From assembly GCA_023432885.1 (NCBI GenBank), contig JAEZEU010000073.1:1-13580 (forward strand): a stretch of DNA of 13,580 nt, read 5' to 3'. Positions 1 through 8,441 of the stretch are shown piece after piece; the first letter of the stretch is position 1; each line of letters starts with the position of its first letter. Under the pieces are notes generated by a model. The model was not told the origin of the DNA. It did not search any database and saw only the letters and a program-made list of their open reading frames with translations. The DNA is from Pseudomonadota bacterium. Its GTDB lineage: Bacteria; Pseudomonadota; Alphaproteobacteria; Rhizobiales; Xanthobacteraceae. Position numbers and translations under genes: made by a program.

Positions 1-933
<933 letters not shown>

Positions 934-950
934 GCTGCGCGTGCTCCAGC

Positions 951-985
951 AAAATCCCCGCGACGGAGCGTCGCGGGGATTTTTC
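951..985 (+). terminator. Rho-independent terminator after the lactate permease
   Basis: A 14-bp perfect stem (951-964 with 970-983) encloses a 5-base loop GGAGC. The core is TCCCCGCGAC/GTCGCGGGGA, flanked by A4 on the left and T5 on the right. It lies 17 bases after the permease stop codon. The A-run/T-run symmetry means it could work on both strands. Confidence 0.93.
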
Positions 986-1077
986 AAGCTGTTTTTCTTC
1001 GCGGGCCATCTGGCCAAGGCCGCTTTCGTTCCATACAAGGGCGCGGGCTGCGCGGCCCATTCTTGTCGAGAGGTTGC

Positions 1078-1494
1078 ATGGTTCTTGTCACGCGTCTTTT
1101 GAAGCCCGTCGCCGTCGCTGCATTGTCCGCAGCGTTTCTCGGTACCGCGCCGCTCAAGGCCCAAGCCCAGGAATTTCCGTTCGGCCTCGAAATGACGCTG
1201 GATGCGGCGCGGATGCCGGGCTCCAAGCGTATTCCCTCGCTCGACATCGGCGACAATGGCGAAGTCGTGCTCGAGCTCTGGTGCAAGGGCGGCAAGGGCC
1301 AGTTCTCGGTGGCTGGCAATACCATCGTCTTCGTTCCCGGCGCGATGGAAAACCGCAGCTGCCCGCCGGATCGCGCGCAGGCCGATGACGAGCTGATCGC
1401 TGCGCTCGGTGATGCCGCAACGTGGCGGCGGCAAGGCGATTTCGTCACGCTGATCGGCAGCAAGCAGCTGCGCTTCAGGATCAATACGAATTAG
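1078..1494 (+). CDS. Small exported META-domain (HslJ-like) protein
   Basis: A 138-residue protein predicted to be exported. The N-terminus MVLVTRLLKP is followed by an Ala/Leu-rich hydrophobic stretch and a signal peptidase I site after AQA (residue 30). The mature part resembles the META domain (DUF306, as in HslJ): a segment with C69, then GQFSV, VFVPGAM, C95, a helix DDELIAAL, and the closing strands DFVTLIG and LRFRI. C69 and C95 could form a disulfide in the periplasm. I chose ATG 1078 because GAGAGG (1068-1073) sits 4 bases upstream; the TTG at 1063 would add only five residues before the signal peptide. META proteins are linked to envelope stress and novobiocin resistance in other bacteria, but no precise role can be given here. 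It is monocistronic and converges on the next gene. Confidence 0.8.
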   Translation: MVLVTRLLKPVAVAALSAAFLGTAPLKAQAQEFPFGLEMTLDAARMPGSKRIPSLDIGDNGEVVLELWCKGGKGQFSVAGNTIVFVPGAMENRSCPPDRAQADDELIAALGDAATWRRQGDFVTLIGSKQLRFRINTN

Positions 1495-1509
1495 GTCTTC
1501 TCGCTTCGT

Positions 1510-1557
1510 CCCGCTTTGCGGGCAAAAGCCGGAATCCAAGCAAAGCTTGAATTCCGG
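1510..1557. terminator. Tandem hairpins between convergent genes, likely terminator for the minus-strand gene
   Basis: Two adjacent hairpins lie between the convergent genes: CCCGC-TTT-GCGGG at 1510-1522, and a near-perfect 29-base hairpin at 1529-1557 with arms CCGGAAT/ATTCCGG and inner arms CAAGC/GCTTG around an AAA loop. Read on the minus strand the larger hairpin is followed by CTTTTG, which fits termination of the gene ending at 1624. On the plus strand there is no T-run. The sequence also looks like an intergenic repeat unit, but I see only one copy in this window. Confidence 0.6.
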
Positions 1558-1623
1558 TTGAGGGAAGACTCTCGGCGAGACCTTCGGCCGGGGAATTTGC
1601 GGATCGAGAGAGGCCGACTCACT

Positions 1624-2829
1624 TCACTTCCACACCGACTTGTCGGCGTCCCAGCGCTGGCCCTTCAGTTCCCTTGTGAGCGCCTCGATCGAGCCGTTGT
1701 CGTCCTCGGGCTCGGCGCCTTCGTCGTCGGCGGCGCCGGAATCGTCCGAGAGGTTGAGTTTCGGCCCGGAGCCTTCGTCCGCCGTCGTGGTGACCGGGCT
1801 CGACACCCATAGCATCAGCCTGTCGGAGGCGCCCGGCTTGTCCGGGGATACCTGGGCCGAAACCTGCACCGTCTCGGTAAGTCCGAGCGCGGGATAGATC
1901 TGGCTCGGCCGCTTGAAGGTCAGCGTCAGCCTGCCGGTATTGGCGTCCCAGGCCGAGCCGGCCGGCGTTGCCGCGAGAGTCTTGCTCAGCACGCCCGATA
2001 TCGCCGTGGCGAGCTTCTCGCGGTTGAGCTTGTCGCCGTCGCGCCAGCCGGCCGCCGCAAAACGGATCGCGCGATCCATCTCGACGATGCCGCTGGTCCA
2101 GCCCGCCAGCGTGACGCCGGGCGTCGCCTTCAGCTTGGCGACGAGGGCGGCGGCGCGCTGGGGATCGACGGTGAGATTGATGGTCTGCTCGTCTGCGCGC
2201 AGCTCGTCGCATGACACCGAGAGGCTGTTCACGGACACTTCGAGCGACTCGCCCTTCAGGCTCTTGAGGAAATCGAGCACCGATTCCAGCTTTACCCGCA
2301 CGCCGACCGATTCCGGCGAAACCTCGGTGAAATCCGCCGGGCTCGGCGTGATGCCGTCGTCGCGGGTCTGGCTTTCGAGAAATTCCTTTTCGCTGAGGTC
2401 GGAATTATCCGATGACGCCACCTCGTTGACCTTCTGCCCGACGGTGATCTGGCCGCGGAATTCAAAGGTGTCCCCAGTCGCCTTGCGCGTCAGCTTCACG
2501 GTGACGGGCTGCTTGTCGCCAAGGCTCTGCGCGGTGCCGGTGAGGTTACCTCCGCTGACAGTGAGGTTGGCGACGAACCGGTCCTTGCGCTCGGCTCCCT
2601 TCTCGACGGGGTAGCAGACGTCGAGCGTGGCTGCGGTGACGGTCTTGCCCTGCCGCGTCTCCTTCAGGATCACGTCGGCGGCGTTGTCCATCAACCCGTC
2701 GATCGCGGTGAAGTAGCGCACCTCGCCGCCGGCGGGCGCCGCCTTCGCGGGCGGCTGCTTGGCCTGCGCGAACGCAAGCTCGGGCGAGAGGGCCACAAGT
2801 CCGAACAGGCAGAGCAGGAGCGGGCGCAT
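1624..2829 (-). CDS. Exported protein of unknown function with acidic C-terminal tail
   Basis: A 401-residue protein I do not recognise. A clear signal peptide (MRPLLLCLFG..., cleavage after AFA at residue 21) indicates export. The mature protein is mostly predicted beta strand alternating with short helices, with two cysteines, C72 and C207. Residues 75-135 (strands such as PVTVKLTR and FEFRGQITV) and residues 180-345 (LESVLDFLKS, TINLTVD, GRLTLTFKR, ETVQVSAQV) look like two related halves. Residues 361-379 are strongly acidic (SDDSGAADDEGAEPEDDNG), followed by a short basic C-terminus ending SVWK. Start ATG 2829 has a good ribosome binding site, AAAGGAA (2838-2844), 8 bases upstream. It lies downstream of groEL on the same strand but beyond a strong terminator, so it is probably transcribed separately. 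No function is proposed. Confidence 0.85.
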   Translation of the reverse strand: MRPLLLCLFGLVALSPELAFAQAKQPPAKAAPAGGEVRYFTAIDGLMDNAADVILKETRQGKTVTAATLDVCYPVEKGAERKDRFVANLTVSGGNLTGTAQSLGDKQPVTVKLTRKATGDTFEFRGQITVGQKVNEVASSDNSDLSEKEFLESQTRDDGITPSPADFTEVSPESVGVRVKLESVLDFLKSLKGESLEVSVNSLSVSCDELRADEQTINLTVDPQRAAALVAKLKATPGVTLAGWTSGIVEMDRAIRFAAAGWRDGDKLNREKLATAISGVLSKTLAATPAGSAWDANTGRLTLTFKRPSQIYPALGLTETVQVSAQVSPDKPGASDRLMLWVSSPVTTTADEGSGPKLNLSDDSGAADDEGAEPEDDNGSIEALTRELKGQRWDADKSVWK

Positions 2830-2892
2830 CGCAATAGTTCCTTTGGGACAGAATCGGCCAGCGGGAACCTACCAAACCCCGATCTCATCGGC

Positions 2893-2922
2893 CAAAAAGA
2901 AGGCCGCCCGGAGGCGGCCTTC
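2893..2922 (-). terminator. Rho-independent terminator of the groESL operon
   Basis: A perfect 10-bp stem, GAAGGCCGCC (2899-2908) with GGCGGCCTTC (2913-2922), around a 4-base loop. On the minus strand it is followed by CTTTTTGG (the A-run at 2894-2898). It begins 29 bases past the groEL stop codon and separates groEL from the gene at 1624-2829. Confidence 0.92.
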
Positions 2923-2950
2923 GATCGGCTGATGCGGAAAGCTGGGGGCC

Positions 2951-4597
<1,647 letters not shown>

Positions 4598-4634
4598 TGG
4601 AATTTACTCCTGAAGATGAAACCGTTGTTTCTAG

Positions 4635-4725
4635 CGTCATGGCCGGGCTTGACGCGGCCATCCACGACCTTCTCGGCAAGCGGCACCAAAAGACGCGGAT
4701 GCCCGGGTCGACCCCAGGCATGACG
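4635..4725. repeat. Imperfect inverted repeat (intergenic repeat element) in the groES-groEL spacer
   Basis: Two 32-base arms, 4635-4666 and 4694-4725, match as an inverted repeat at 25 of 32 positions and flank a 27-base centre. The termini are CGTCATGGCCGGG and its imperfect counterpart ending GGCATGACG. A shorter relative with the same ends lies at 5908-5949. Elements with such ends are, as far as I recall, widespread between genes in Bradyrhizobium and its relatives. In the groESL transcript it would fold into a long stem between the two coding regions. Confidence 0.8.
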
Positions 4726-4739
4726 AATGGGGCAGTGCG

Positions 4740-5036
4740 TTACGCCAGCACGCCCATGATGTCGGACTCCTTCATGATCAGGAGTTCCTCATTGTCGATC
4801 TTGACCTCGGTCCCCGACCATTTGCCGAACAGCACGCGGTCGCCGACCTTGAGGTCGATCGGGATCAGCTTGCCAGTCTCGTCGCGGCCGCCGGGGCCGA
4901 CGGCGACCACCTCACCCTGGGAGGGCTTTTCCTTGGCGGTATCCGGGATGATGATGCCGCCCTTGGTTTTCTCTTCGGCATCGATGCGCTTGACCACGAC
5001 ACGGTCGTGCAGCGGGCGGAATTTGGATTTGGCCAT
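4740..5036 (-). CDS. groES: 10-kDa co-chaperonin GroES
   Basis: Heptameric lid of the GroEL folding chamber. The 98 residues are the normal length. The start MAKSKFRPLHDRVVVKR is the standard GroES opening; the mobile loop that docks on GroEL is visible as EEKTKGGIIIPDTAKEKP (about residues 21-38), followed by GEVVAVGPG and the closing strand VLFGKWSGTEVK. The ribosome binding site GAGGGAG (about 5041-5047) lies just before ATG 5036. It is the first gene of the groES-groEL operon, with a leader of about 130 bases that contains the CIRCE operator and a hairpin. Expression should be repressed by HrcA under normal growth and released on heat or protein-folding stress. Confidence 0.98.
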   Translation of the reverse strand: MAKSKFRPLHDRVVVKRIDAEEKTKGGIIIPDTAKEKPSQGEVVAVGPGGRDETGKLIPIDLKVGDRVLFGKWSGTEVKIDNEELLIMKESDIMGVLA

Positions 5037-5066
5037 GACGCTCCCTCAAGACTTCGGTTTTCAGTT

Positions 5067-5084
5067 CCGGTTCACGGGAACCGG
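5067..5084 (-). other. Leader hairpin 30 bases upstream of groES
   Basis: A 7-bp perfect stem, CCGGTTC (5067-5073) with GAACCGG (5078-5084), around a 4-base loop, inside the predicted 5' untranslated region of groESL. It does not include the groES ribosome binding site (5041-5047), so direct masking of translation is not obvious; it could protect the 5' end of the mRNA or be incidental. Confidence 0.5.
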
Positions 5085-5134
5085 CGTGTAATGCGGGCCA
5101 TAGCAGGCGCCTGGGCGGCAGGCTGGCCAGCAGT

Positions 5135-5161
5135 TTAGCAATCGCGATTTAGGAGTGCTAA
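5135..5161 (-). promoter_or_regulatory. CIRCE operator (HrcA binding site) of groESL
   Basis: TTAGCAATC (5135-5143), a 9-base spacer, and GAGTGCTAA (5153-5161). The CIRCE consensus is TTAGCACTC-N9-GAGTGCTAA, so 17 of 18 conserved positions match; the one change is C to A in the left arm. It sits immediately downstream of the predicted transcription start, where HrcA binding blocks transcription. HrcA itself is not in this window. Confidence 0.95.
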
Positions 5162-5171
5162 TGTGAGGCGG

Positions 5172-5200
5172 GAAATATGTTGTGGTGAAAGTTCTGTCAA
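5172..5200 (-). promoter_or_regulatory. groESL promoter, sigma70-like with RpoH-like features
   Basis: On the minus strand a perfect -35 TTGACA (5200-5195) is followed after 17 bases by TATTTC (5177-5172). The wider -35, CTTGAC, also fits the alphaproteobacterial RpoH consensus, and the -10 region CATATTT is partly compatible with it, so dual use is possible. The predicted start near 5165 puts the CIRCE at about +4 to +30. Confidence 0.75.
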
Positions 5201-5358
5201 GCAAGGTGGTTAAGGCCTTGGTGAGGCCAATATAGCATGGTGGTTCGGAGCCGGTGTCGGGGACCCGGGCGGAAATCGTCCGAGGCCGTTGCCCCGGCTG
5301 GTGTTTTGCGCTTGGTTGCGGACGGGTGCGGCCATTGGAGTGTGTTGGGGGGATGCCC

Positions 5359-5880
5359 ATGATCAGGTCAGGTAACGCGCGTTCATTGGCGAGCCTTGCC
5401 GTTGTTTCGATGCTTTCGGTCTTCCTGGCCGGCTGCGAGACCACGAACCTCGGCGGTATGTTCGGCTCATCGACGCCGGCAGCGGCGCCGGAGCCGGGCG
5501 TGGCGCCGGAAATGCCTGCAACCATCCGCGCCGACGAGATCGTCGGCCGTTGGGGGCTCGCTTCCTACCAGGATCCGAAGGACCGGGCCCGCACCGAGGC
5601 GATGGCGCGTTCGCAGTGCAAGCAGCCCTATGTCATCACCGCCGGCGGCTCCGGCGGCGTCATCATGCATCTGGCCGACCAGGCCACCCCGCAGGAATTG
5701 CGGCTGAAGGGTAGCCCGAGCGGCAAGAACTACATCGGCCCCGCCGGCCCCACCCCGGGCGAGCAGGATCGCGAGATCGTCTCCTTCGACGGCCGCGTGA
5801 TGGTCACGCGCTTCGTCGAGAAGGACGCCGGCACCCGCTACGGCAACATGGTCTACGTTCGCTGCGCACCGCGGGCGTGA
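5359..5880 (+). CDS. Conserved outer-membrane-type lipoprotein, function unknown
   Basis: A 173-residue protein with a textbook lipoprotein signal: MIRSGNARS, a hydrophobic stretch, and lipobox LAGC with C26 as the lipidated residue. Residue 27 is Glu, not Asp, so outer-membrane sorting is likely. A low-complexity Pro/Ala linker (residues 38-55) leads to a compact domain from EIVGRWGLASYQ (60-71), with C87 and C169 available for a disulfide, Gly-rich ITAGGSGG, and final strands VMVTRFVEK and YGNMVYVRC. The size and the GRW opening vaguely recall small beta-barrel inhibitor lipoproteins (Omp19/Inh type), but I cannot support that. I chose ATG 5359 because GGGGGG (5347-5352) lies 6 bases upstream; ATG 5353 in the same frame is the alternative. 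It is transcribed divergently from groES. Confidence 0.8.
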   Translation: MIRSGNARSLASLAVVSMLSVFLAGCETTNLGGMFGSSTPAAAPEPGVAPEMPATIRADEIVGRWGLASYQDPKDRARTEAMARSQCKQPYVITAGGSGGVIMHLADQATPQELRLKGSPSGKNYIGPAGPTPGEQDREIVSFDGRVMVTRFVEKDAGTRYGNMVYVRCAPRA

Positions 5881-5907
5881 GCCAAGCGCGTCATTGGCTA
5901 CGTATTT

Positions 5908-5949
5908 CGTCATGGCTAGGGACAAGCCTGGACAAGCCCGGGCATGACG
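5908..5949. repeat. Short relative of the 4635-4725 intergenic repeat
   Basis: Begins CGTCATGGC and ends GGCATGACG, the same termini as the longer element in the groES-groEL spacer. Its centre is reduced to a direct tandem repeat of a 10-mer, GGACAAGCCT then GGACAAGCCC. It looks like a shortened or half copy and lies between a stop codon and a terminator. Confidence 0.65.
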
Positions 5950-5956
5950 ACTGAAG

Positions 5957-5986
5957 AAAACGCCGGTCCCGAGAGCCGGCGTTTTT
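5957..5986. terminator. Bidirectional terminator between the lipoprotein and cheZ-like genes
   Basis: A 10-bp perfect stem, AAAACGCCGG (5957-5966) with CCGGCGTTTT (5976-5985), around a 9-base loop. It is followed by T's on the plus strand and, through the A-run, on the minus strand. It sits between two convergent genes and can serve both. Confidence 0.92.
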
Positions 5987-6006
5987 CTTGATCCGTGTAC
6001 CTCGTC

Positions 6007-6780
6007 TCAATTGAACATCGCGTCGATGTCGTCCTGGGAGGCGTGGCCGGCGTCGCCGTCGAGCTTCGGGCCATTGAGCAGCTTGGCGTCGCCCTCGCGG
6101 GTATCGATGATCGGCGGTGCGTGCGCCTTGATGGCGTCGACGCCGCCCCAGATGTTCATCATCTCGTAGATGTGCTGCTCGATGAACTTCATCGTGTTCA
6201 TCACCTTGGAGATGCGCTGGCCGGTGAGGTCCTGGAAGTTGCAAGCCTCGAAGATCGAGACGACGCGCTCCTGGATCTCCTCGGAAAGGATTTTCTGCTG
6301 GTCGAGCGAGGTGTTCTTCGACAGAACGCCGGCGGCATTGTCGATCGACTCGGCCGCCTCCAGGATCTGTTGCGTTGCCTGCTCGGTCCCGCCGACCACG
6401 GCGCCGAGCTCTCCGTTGACCTTGGCCATTTCCTCGCCGTTGAAGCTCTTGCCGTGCAGCACCGCGATCTCGCGCTTGGTGCGGCTGATGGCATCGTGGA
6501 TCAGGTCGAGTTCGACCTTGAGCTTCTCGCACTGTTCGATCTGGGCGCGGTAGGTTTCCAGCAGCGCCCGGGTTTCAGAGATCTCGCGGTTCGCCGCTTC
6601 CTCGACCGTTTCCGTGGCCTTGCGCGCGGGTGCGGCCATCTGGGCGCGGATCGCGCGCAACTCGGTCATGATCTCGCGGTGCATCGGGCCGACATCGACC
6701 TCGTGATCTGCTGGCATCACCATCGGCGCGTCGCCGAGAGTGGCTTGTTCGACACGAAAGCGTTTGCGATTGACCGACAT
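6007..6780 (-). CDS. cheZ: CheZ-like protein phosphatase
   Basis: Predicted cytosolic phosphatase acting on phosphorylated CheY-type response regulators. The 257-residue protein is largely helical. The catalytic signature FQDLTGQRI (182-190) matches CheZ, with D184 and Q188 in the positions of the E. coli catalytic Asp and Gln. The extreme C-terminus QDDIDAMF (249-256) matches the CheY-binding tail of CheZ, reached through a flexible linker (about 220-245). The N-terminal ~60 residues are unlike E. coli CheZ. The start is ATG 6780, with GGGAAG (6788-6793) 7 bases upstream; an in-frame upstream start at 6846 would add 22 residues without an evident ribosome binding site. No other chemotaxis gene is nearby, so it is an orphan, and its partner regulator may not be a flagellar CheY. 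Confidence 0.88.
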   Translation of the reverse strand: MSVNRKRFRVEQATLGDAPMVMPADHEVDVGPMHREIMTELRAIRAQMAAPARKATETVEEAANREISETRALLETYRAQIEQCEKLKVELDLIHDAISRTKREIAVLHGKSFNGEEMAKVNGELGAVVGGTEQATQQILEAAESIDNAAGVLSKNTSLDQQKILSEEIQERVVSIFEACNFQDLTGQRISKVMNTMKFIEQHIYEMMNIWGGVDAIKAHAPPIIDTREGDAKLLNGPKLDGDAGHASQDDIDAMFN

Positions 6781-7082
6781 GGTTGTTCTTCCCACCCCTT
6801 CTCTTCGCACTCTTTCTAGACGGATGCCTTTTAACGTGAGGTTCACGCGGGGAACCGGAATGGCGGCGTAAACTACCGACGCGCAAACAAGCGATTAACC
6901 ATACGCTTTGCCCATTCACCGAAAATAAACGCTAGCTGACAAAAGCGCCTCGGCATGGCGGCGTGGTGAATCGAAACGCCGTTTCCGTTTACCGAACCGA
7001 TTAGGTTTTCATTTGTAGTGAATCGCGTGTGAACGGCGCGTGTCCTGCGCGCCATCAAAGACGAACAGTACAGAGTACGTCG
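6781..7082. other. Divergent intergenic region between cheZ-like gene and L,D-transpeptidase gene
   Basis: 302 bases, more AT-rich than the surroundings, holding the promoters of both flanking genes. Visible elements are a near-CtrA box TTAA-N7-TTCA (6831-6845), two GAATC sites (CcrM type, near 6967 and 7019), and a small hairpin GGCGCG/CGCGCC (7035-7040 with 7048-7053) in the likely leader of the transpeptidase gene. I found no clear -35/-10 pair. An open minus-strand frame here (6873-7313) has no ribosome binding site or recognisable content. Confidence 0.45.
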
Positions 7083-7805
7083 ATGTCGAAAAATTTCGCT
7101 CTCGCGCTCCTGGCGAGCGCCTCCATACTTTGCGCCACCATCGATCCCGCCGTCGCGCAGTACAGCCAGCGTATGGCCTCCAGCAATCTGGGCGGCGGCT
7201 TCATTGAATTTTTGTTCGGCGATGCGCCGCGTGGCGGCCGCTACGAGCAGATGTATCAGCAGCAGCCGGACGTCGGCTATGACGGACGGCGCCTGCCGCC
7301 GATGGATCCGCAAGGCTATTACCGCCAGCAGGAGATGGACGAGCCTTCACAGCGCGCCTTCGATCCCAGATACAACAAGCAAGTGGTGGACTATCACGGC
7401 AAGGAAAGCCCCGGCACGATCGTGATCGATACGCCGAACAAGTTCCTCTACCTGGTGCAGGGCGATGGCAAGGCATTGCGCTACGGCGTCGGCGTCGGAC
7501 GGCCGGGATTCACCTGGGCGGGCGTCAAGACGATCTCGGCCAAGAAGGAATGGCCGGCCTGGACGCCGCCGCCGGAAATGCTGGCGCGGCGCCCCGACCT
7601 GCCGCGGCACATGGAAGGGGGCCCCGATAACCCGCTCGGCGCGCGCGCCATGTATCTCGGCACCTCGCTCTACCGCATCCACGGCTCCAACGAGCCCTGG
7701 ACCATCGGCACCAACGTCTCCTCGGGCTGCATTCGGATGCGCAACGAGGACGTCATCGACCTCTACGGCCGAGTCGGCGTCGGGACCAGGGTGGTGGTGA
7801 TCTGA
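7083..7805 (+). CDS. L,D-transpeptidase (YkuD family), periplasmic
   Basis: Periplasmic cysteine peptidase-type enzyme that forms 3-3 peptidoglycan cross-links or ties outer-membrane proteins to peptidoglycan. In the 240 residues the order is: signal peptide MSKNFALALL... with cleavage after VAQ (residue 26); a Gly/Gln/Pro-rich spacer (about 30-95); and a YkuD domain (about 104-240) that starts GTIVIDTPNKFLYLV. The active-site motif runs from H200 (RIHGSNEP) to SSGCIRM with C216 as nucleophile and R218 conserved. The residue before SGC is Ser rather than the commoner His, a variation seen in many rhizobial family members. I chose ATG 7083; the open frame reaches back to 7029, but the signal peptide begins at 7083. 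The ribosome binding site is weak (AGAG at about 7073). A hairpin terminator follows. Confidence 0.93.
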   Translation: MSKNFALALLASASILCATIDPAVAQYSQRMASSNLGGGFIEFLFGDAPRGGRYEQMYQQQPDVGYDGRRLPPMDPQGYYRQQEMDEPSQRAFDPRYNKQVVDYHGKESPGTIVIDTPNKFLYLVQGDGKALRYGVGVGRPGFTWAGVKTISAKKEWPAWTPPPEMLARRPDLPRHMEGGPDNPLGARAMYLGTSLYRIHGSNEPWTIGTNVSSGCIRMRNEDVIDLYGRVGVGTRVVVI

Positions 7806-7869
7806 GAGCTTGGACCGTTTTCCCGGCTCGCGCTTCGTTTGGCCGGGACGATGAAGTGGGACAGACAAG

Positions 7870-7893
7870 ACGGCCGCCGATCGGGGCGGCCGT
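7870..7893 (+). terminator. Terminator-like hairpin after the L,D-transpeptidase gene
   Basis: A 9-bp perfect stem ACGGCCGCC (7870-7878) and GGCGGCCGT (7885-7893) around GATCGG, followed by TCTGCTTTG, a modest T tract. A weaker 7-bp hairpin (7821-7827 with 7842-7848) precedes it. It separates the transpeptidase gene from the next promoter. Confidence 0.75.
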
Positions 7894-7997
7894 TCTGCTT
7901 TGCGCGCAATCCGCGCCGACGCGCGCAATACGTCCGCCAATGGACGCCGTTCGGGCGGCGCAGCTATGGGCACAGGGTAAGCCCTGAGCCCGAGTTT

Positions 7998-8022
7998 GGA
8001 ACTTATCTGGCGCGCGCAGGTT
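7998..8022 (+). promoter_or_regulatory. Candidate EcfG (general stress sigma factor) promoter
   Basis: GGAAC (7998-8002), 16 bases, then GGTT (8019-8022). The alphaproteobacterial EcfG consensus is GGAAC-N16/17-CGTT, so only the first base of the -10 differs. It would start transcription near 8028, about 10 bases before the ribosome binding site of the PepSY-like gene, which is a sensible layout. Confidence 0.65.
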
Positions 8023-8050
8023 TTTGTTCCTTAACTCGGAGGTCGTGCAG

Positions 8051-8305
8051 ATGAAGCCCTTCCTGATGGCGCTCGCTGCTGCACTCGCAAGCAGCACTTT
8101 CGCGCATGCTGACGCCCCGGTGACGCCGGCAGAGGCCGAGAAAATCAAGGCTGCCTTGGAAGTCCTGGGCTGCACCGGCGGCAAGATGGAAAAGGAGAGC
8201 GAGGCGAGCGGTTACTTTGAAGTCGACGATGCCAAATGCAAGGACGGTCAGTTCGACATCAAGCTCGACAAGGACTTCAAGTTGATCTCGATGAGTCGCG
8301 ACTGA
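8051..8305 (+). CDS. Small periplasmic PepSY-like protein
   Basis: An 84-residue protein with a signal peptide (MKPFLMALAA..., cleavage after AHA at residue 20), leaving a mature peptide of about 64 residues. The mature part is one PepSY-like unit: helix PAEAEKIKAALEVLG, C41, strand GYFEVDDAKC (C63), then GQFDIKLDKDFKLISM. C41 and C63 could form a disulfide. PepSY units are thought to bind or inhibit partner proteins in the envelope; no partner can be named here. ATG 8051 has an excellent ribosome binding site, GGAGG (8038-8042), 8 bases upstream; the upstream in-frame TTG at 8024 would break the signal peptide and overlap the predicted promoter. It is monocistronic, with a terminator-like palindrome on each side. 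Confidence 0.85.
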   Translation: MKPFLMALAAALASSTFAHADAPVTPAEAEKIKAALEVLGCTGGKMEKESEASGYFEVDDAKCKDGQFDIKLDKDFKLISMSRD

Positions 8306-8383
8306 CCATGCTTGGGACTTGTCCCACAGCAGCGCTTTCCGAGACATCGAAGGCCGGGTAACGCCGCCCTGACCAAACCAGAG

Positions 8384-8405
8384 CGGCCGCCCGATCGGGC
8401 GGCCG
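8384..8405. terminator. Bidirectional terminator between PepSY-like and DUF2076 genes
   Basis: A 22-base perfect palindrome: CGGCCGCCC (8384-8392), GATC, GGGCGGCCG (8397-8405). On the plus strand TTCCGTT follows. It lies between two convergent genes and shares its core with the hairpin at 7870-7893. Confidence 0.75.
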
Positions 8406-8441
8406 TTCCGTTACGCTATTCGACTTGGACGCAGGCAGCGC

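Larger units (their letters stand above)
5037..5358. other. Divergent intergenic region between groES and the lipoprotein gene
   Basis: The 322 bases between the two start codons hold the groESL promoter, CIRCE and leader hairpin on the left (5037-5200). The right part (5201-5358) must carry the lipoprotein promoter. I see a -10-like TATAGC at 5231-5236 but no convincing -35 partner, so no promoter is called there. Confidence 0.6.

Noticed and set aside
5037..5134. ROSE-type RNA thermometer in the groESL leader
   Set aside because: ROSE elements mask the ribosome binding site with a conserved U-rich hairpin; the only clear hairpin here leaves the ribosome binding site free, and CIRCE already explains heat control.
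6873..7313. 146-residue minus-strand frame in the cheZ/transpeptidase divergent region
   Set aside because: It overlaps the start of the L,D-transpeptidase gene, lacks a ribosome binding site, and shows no recognisable domain.
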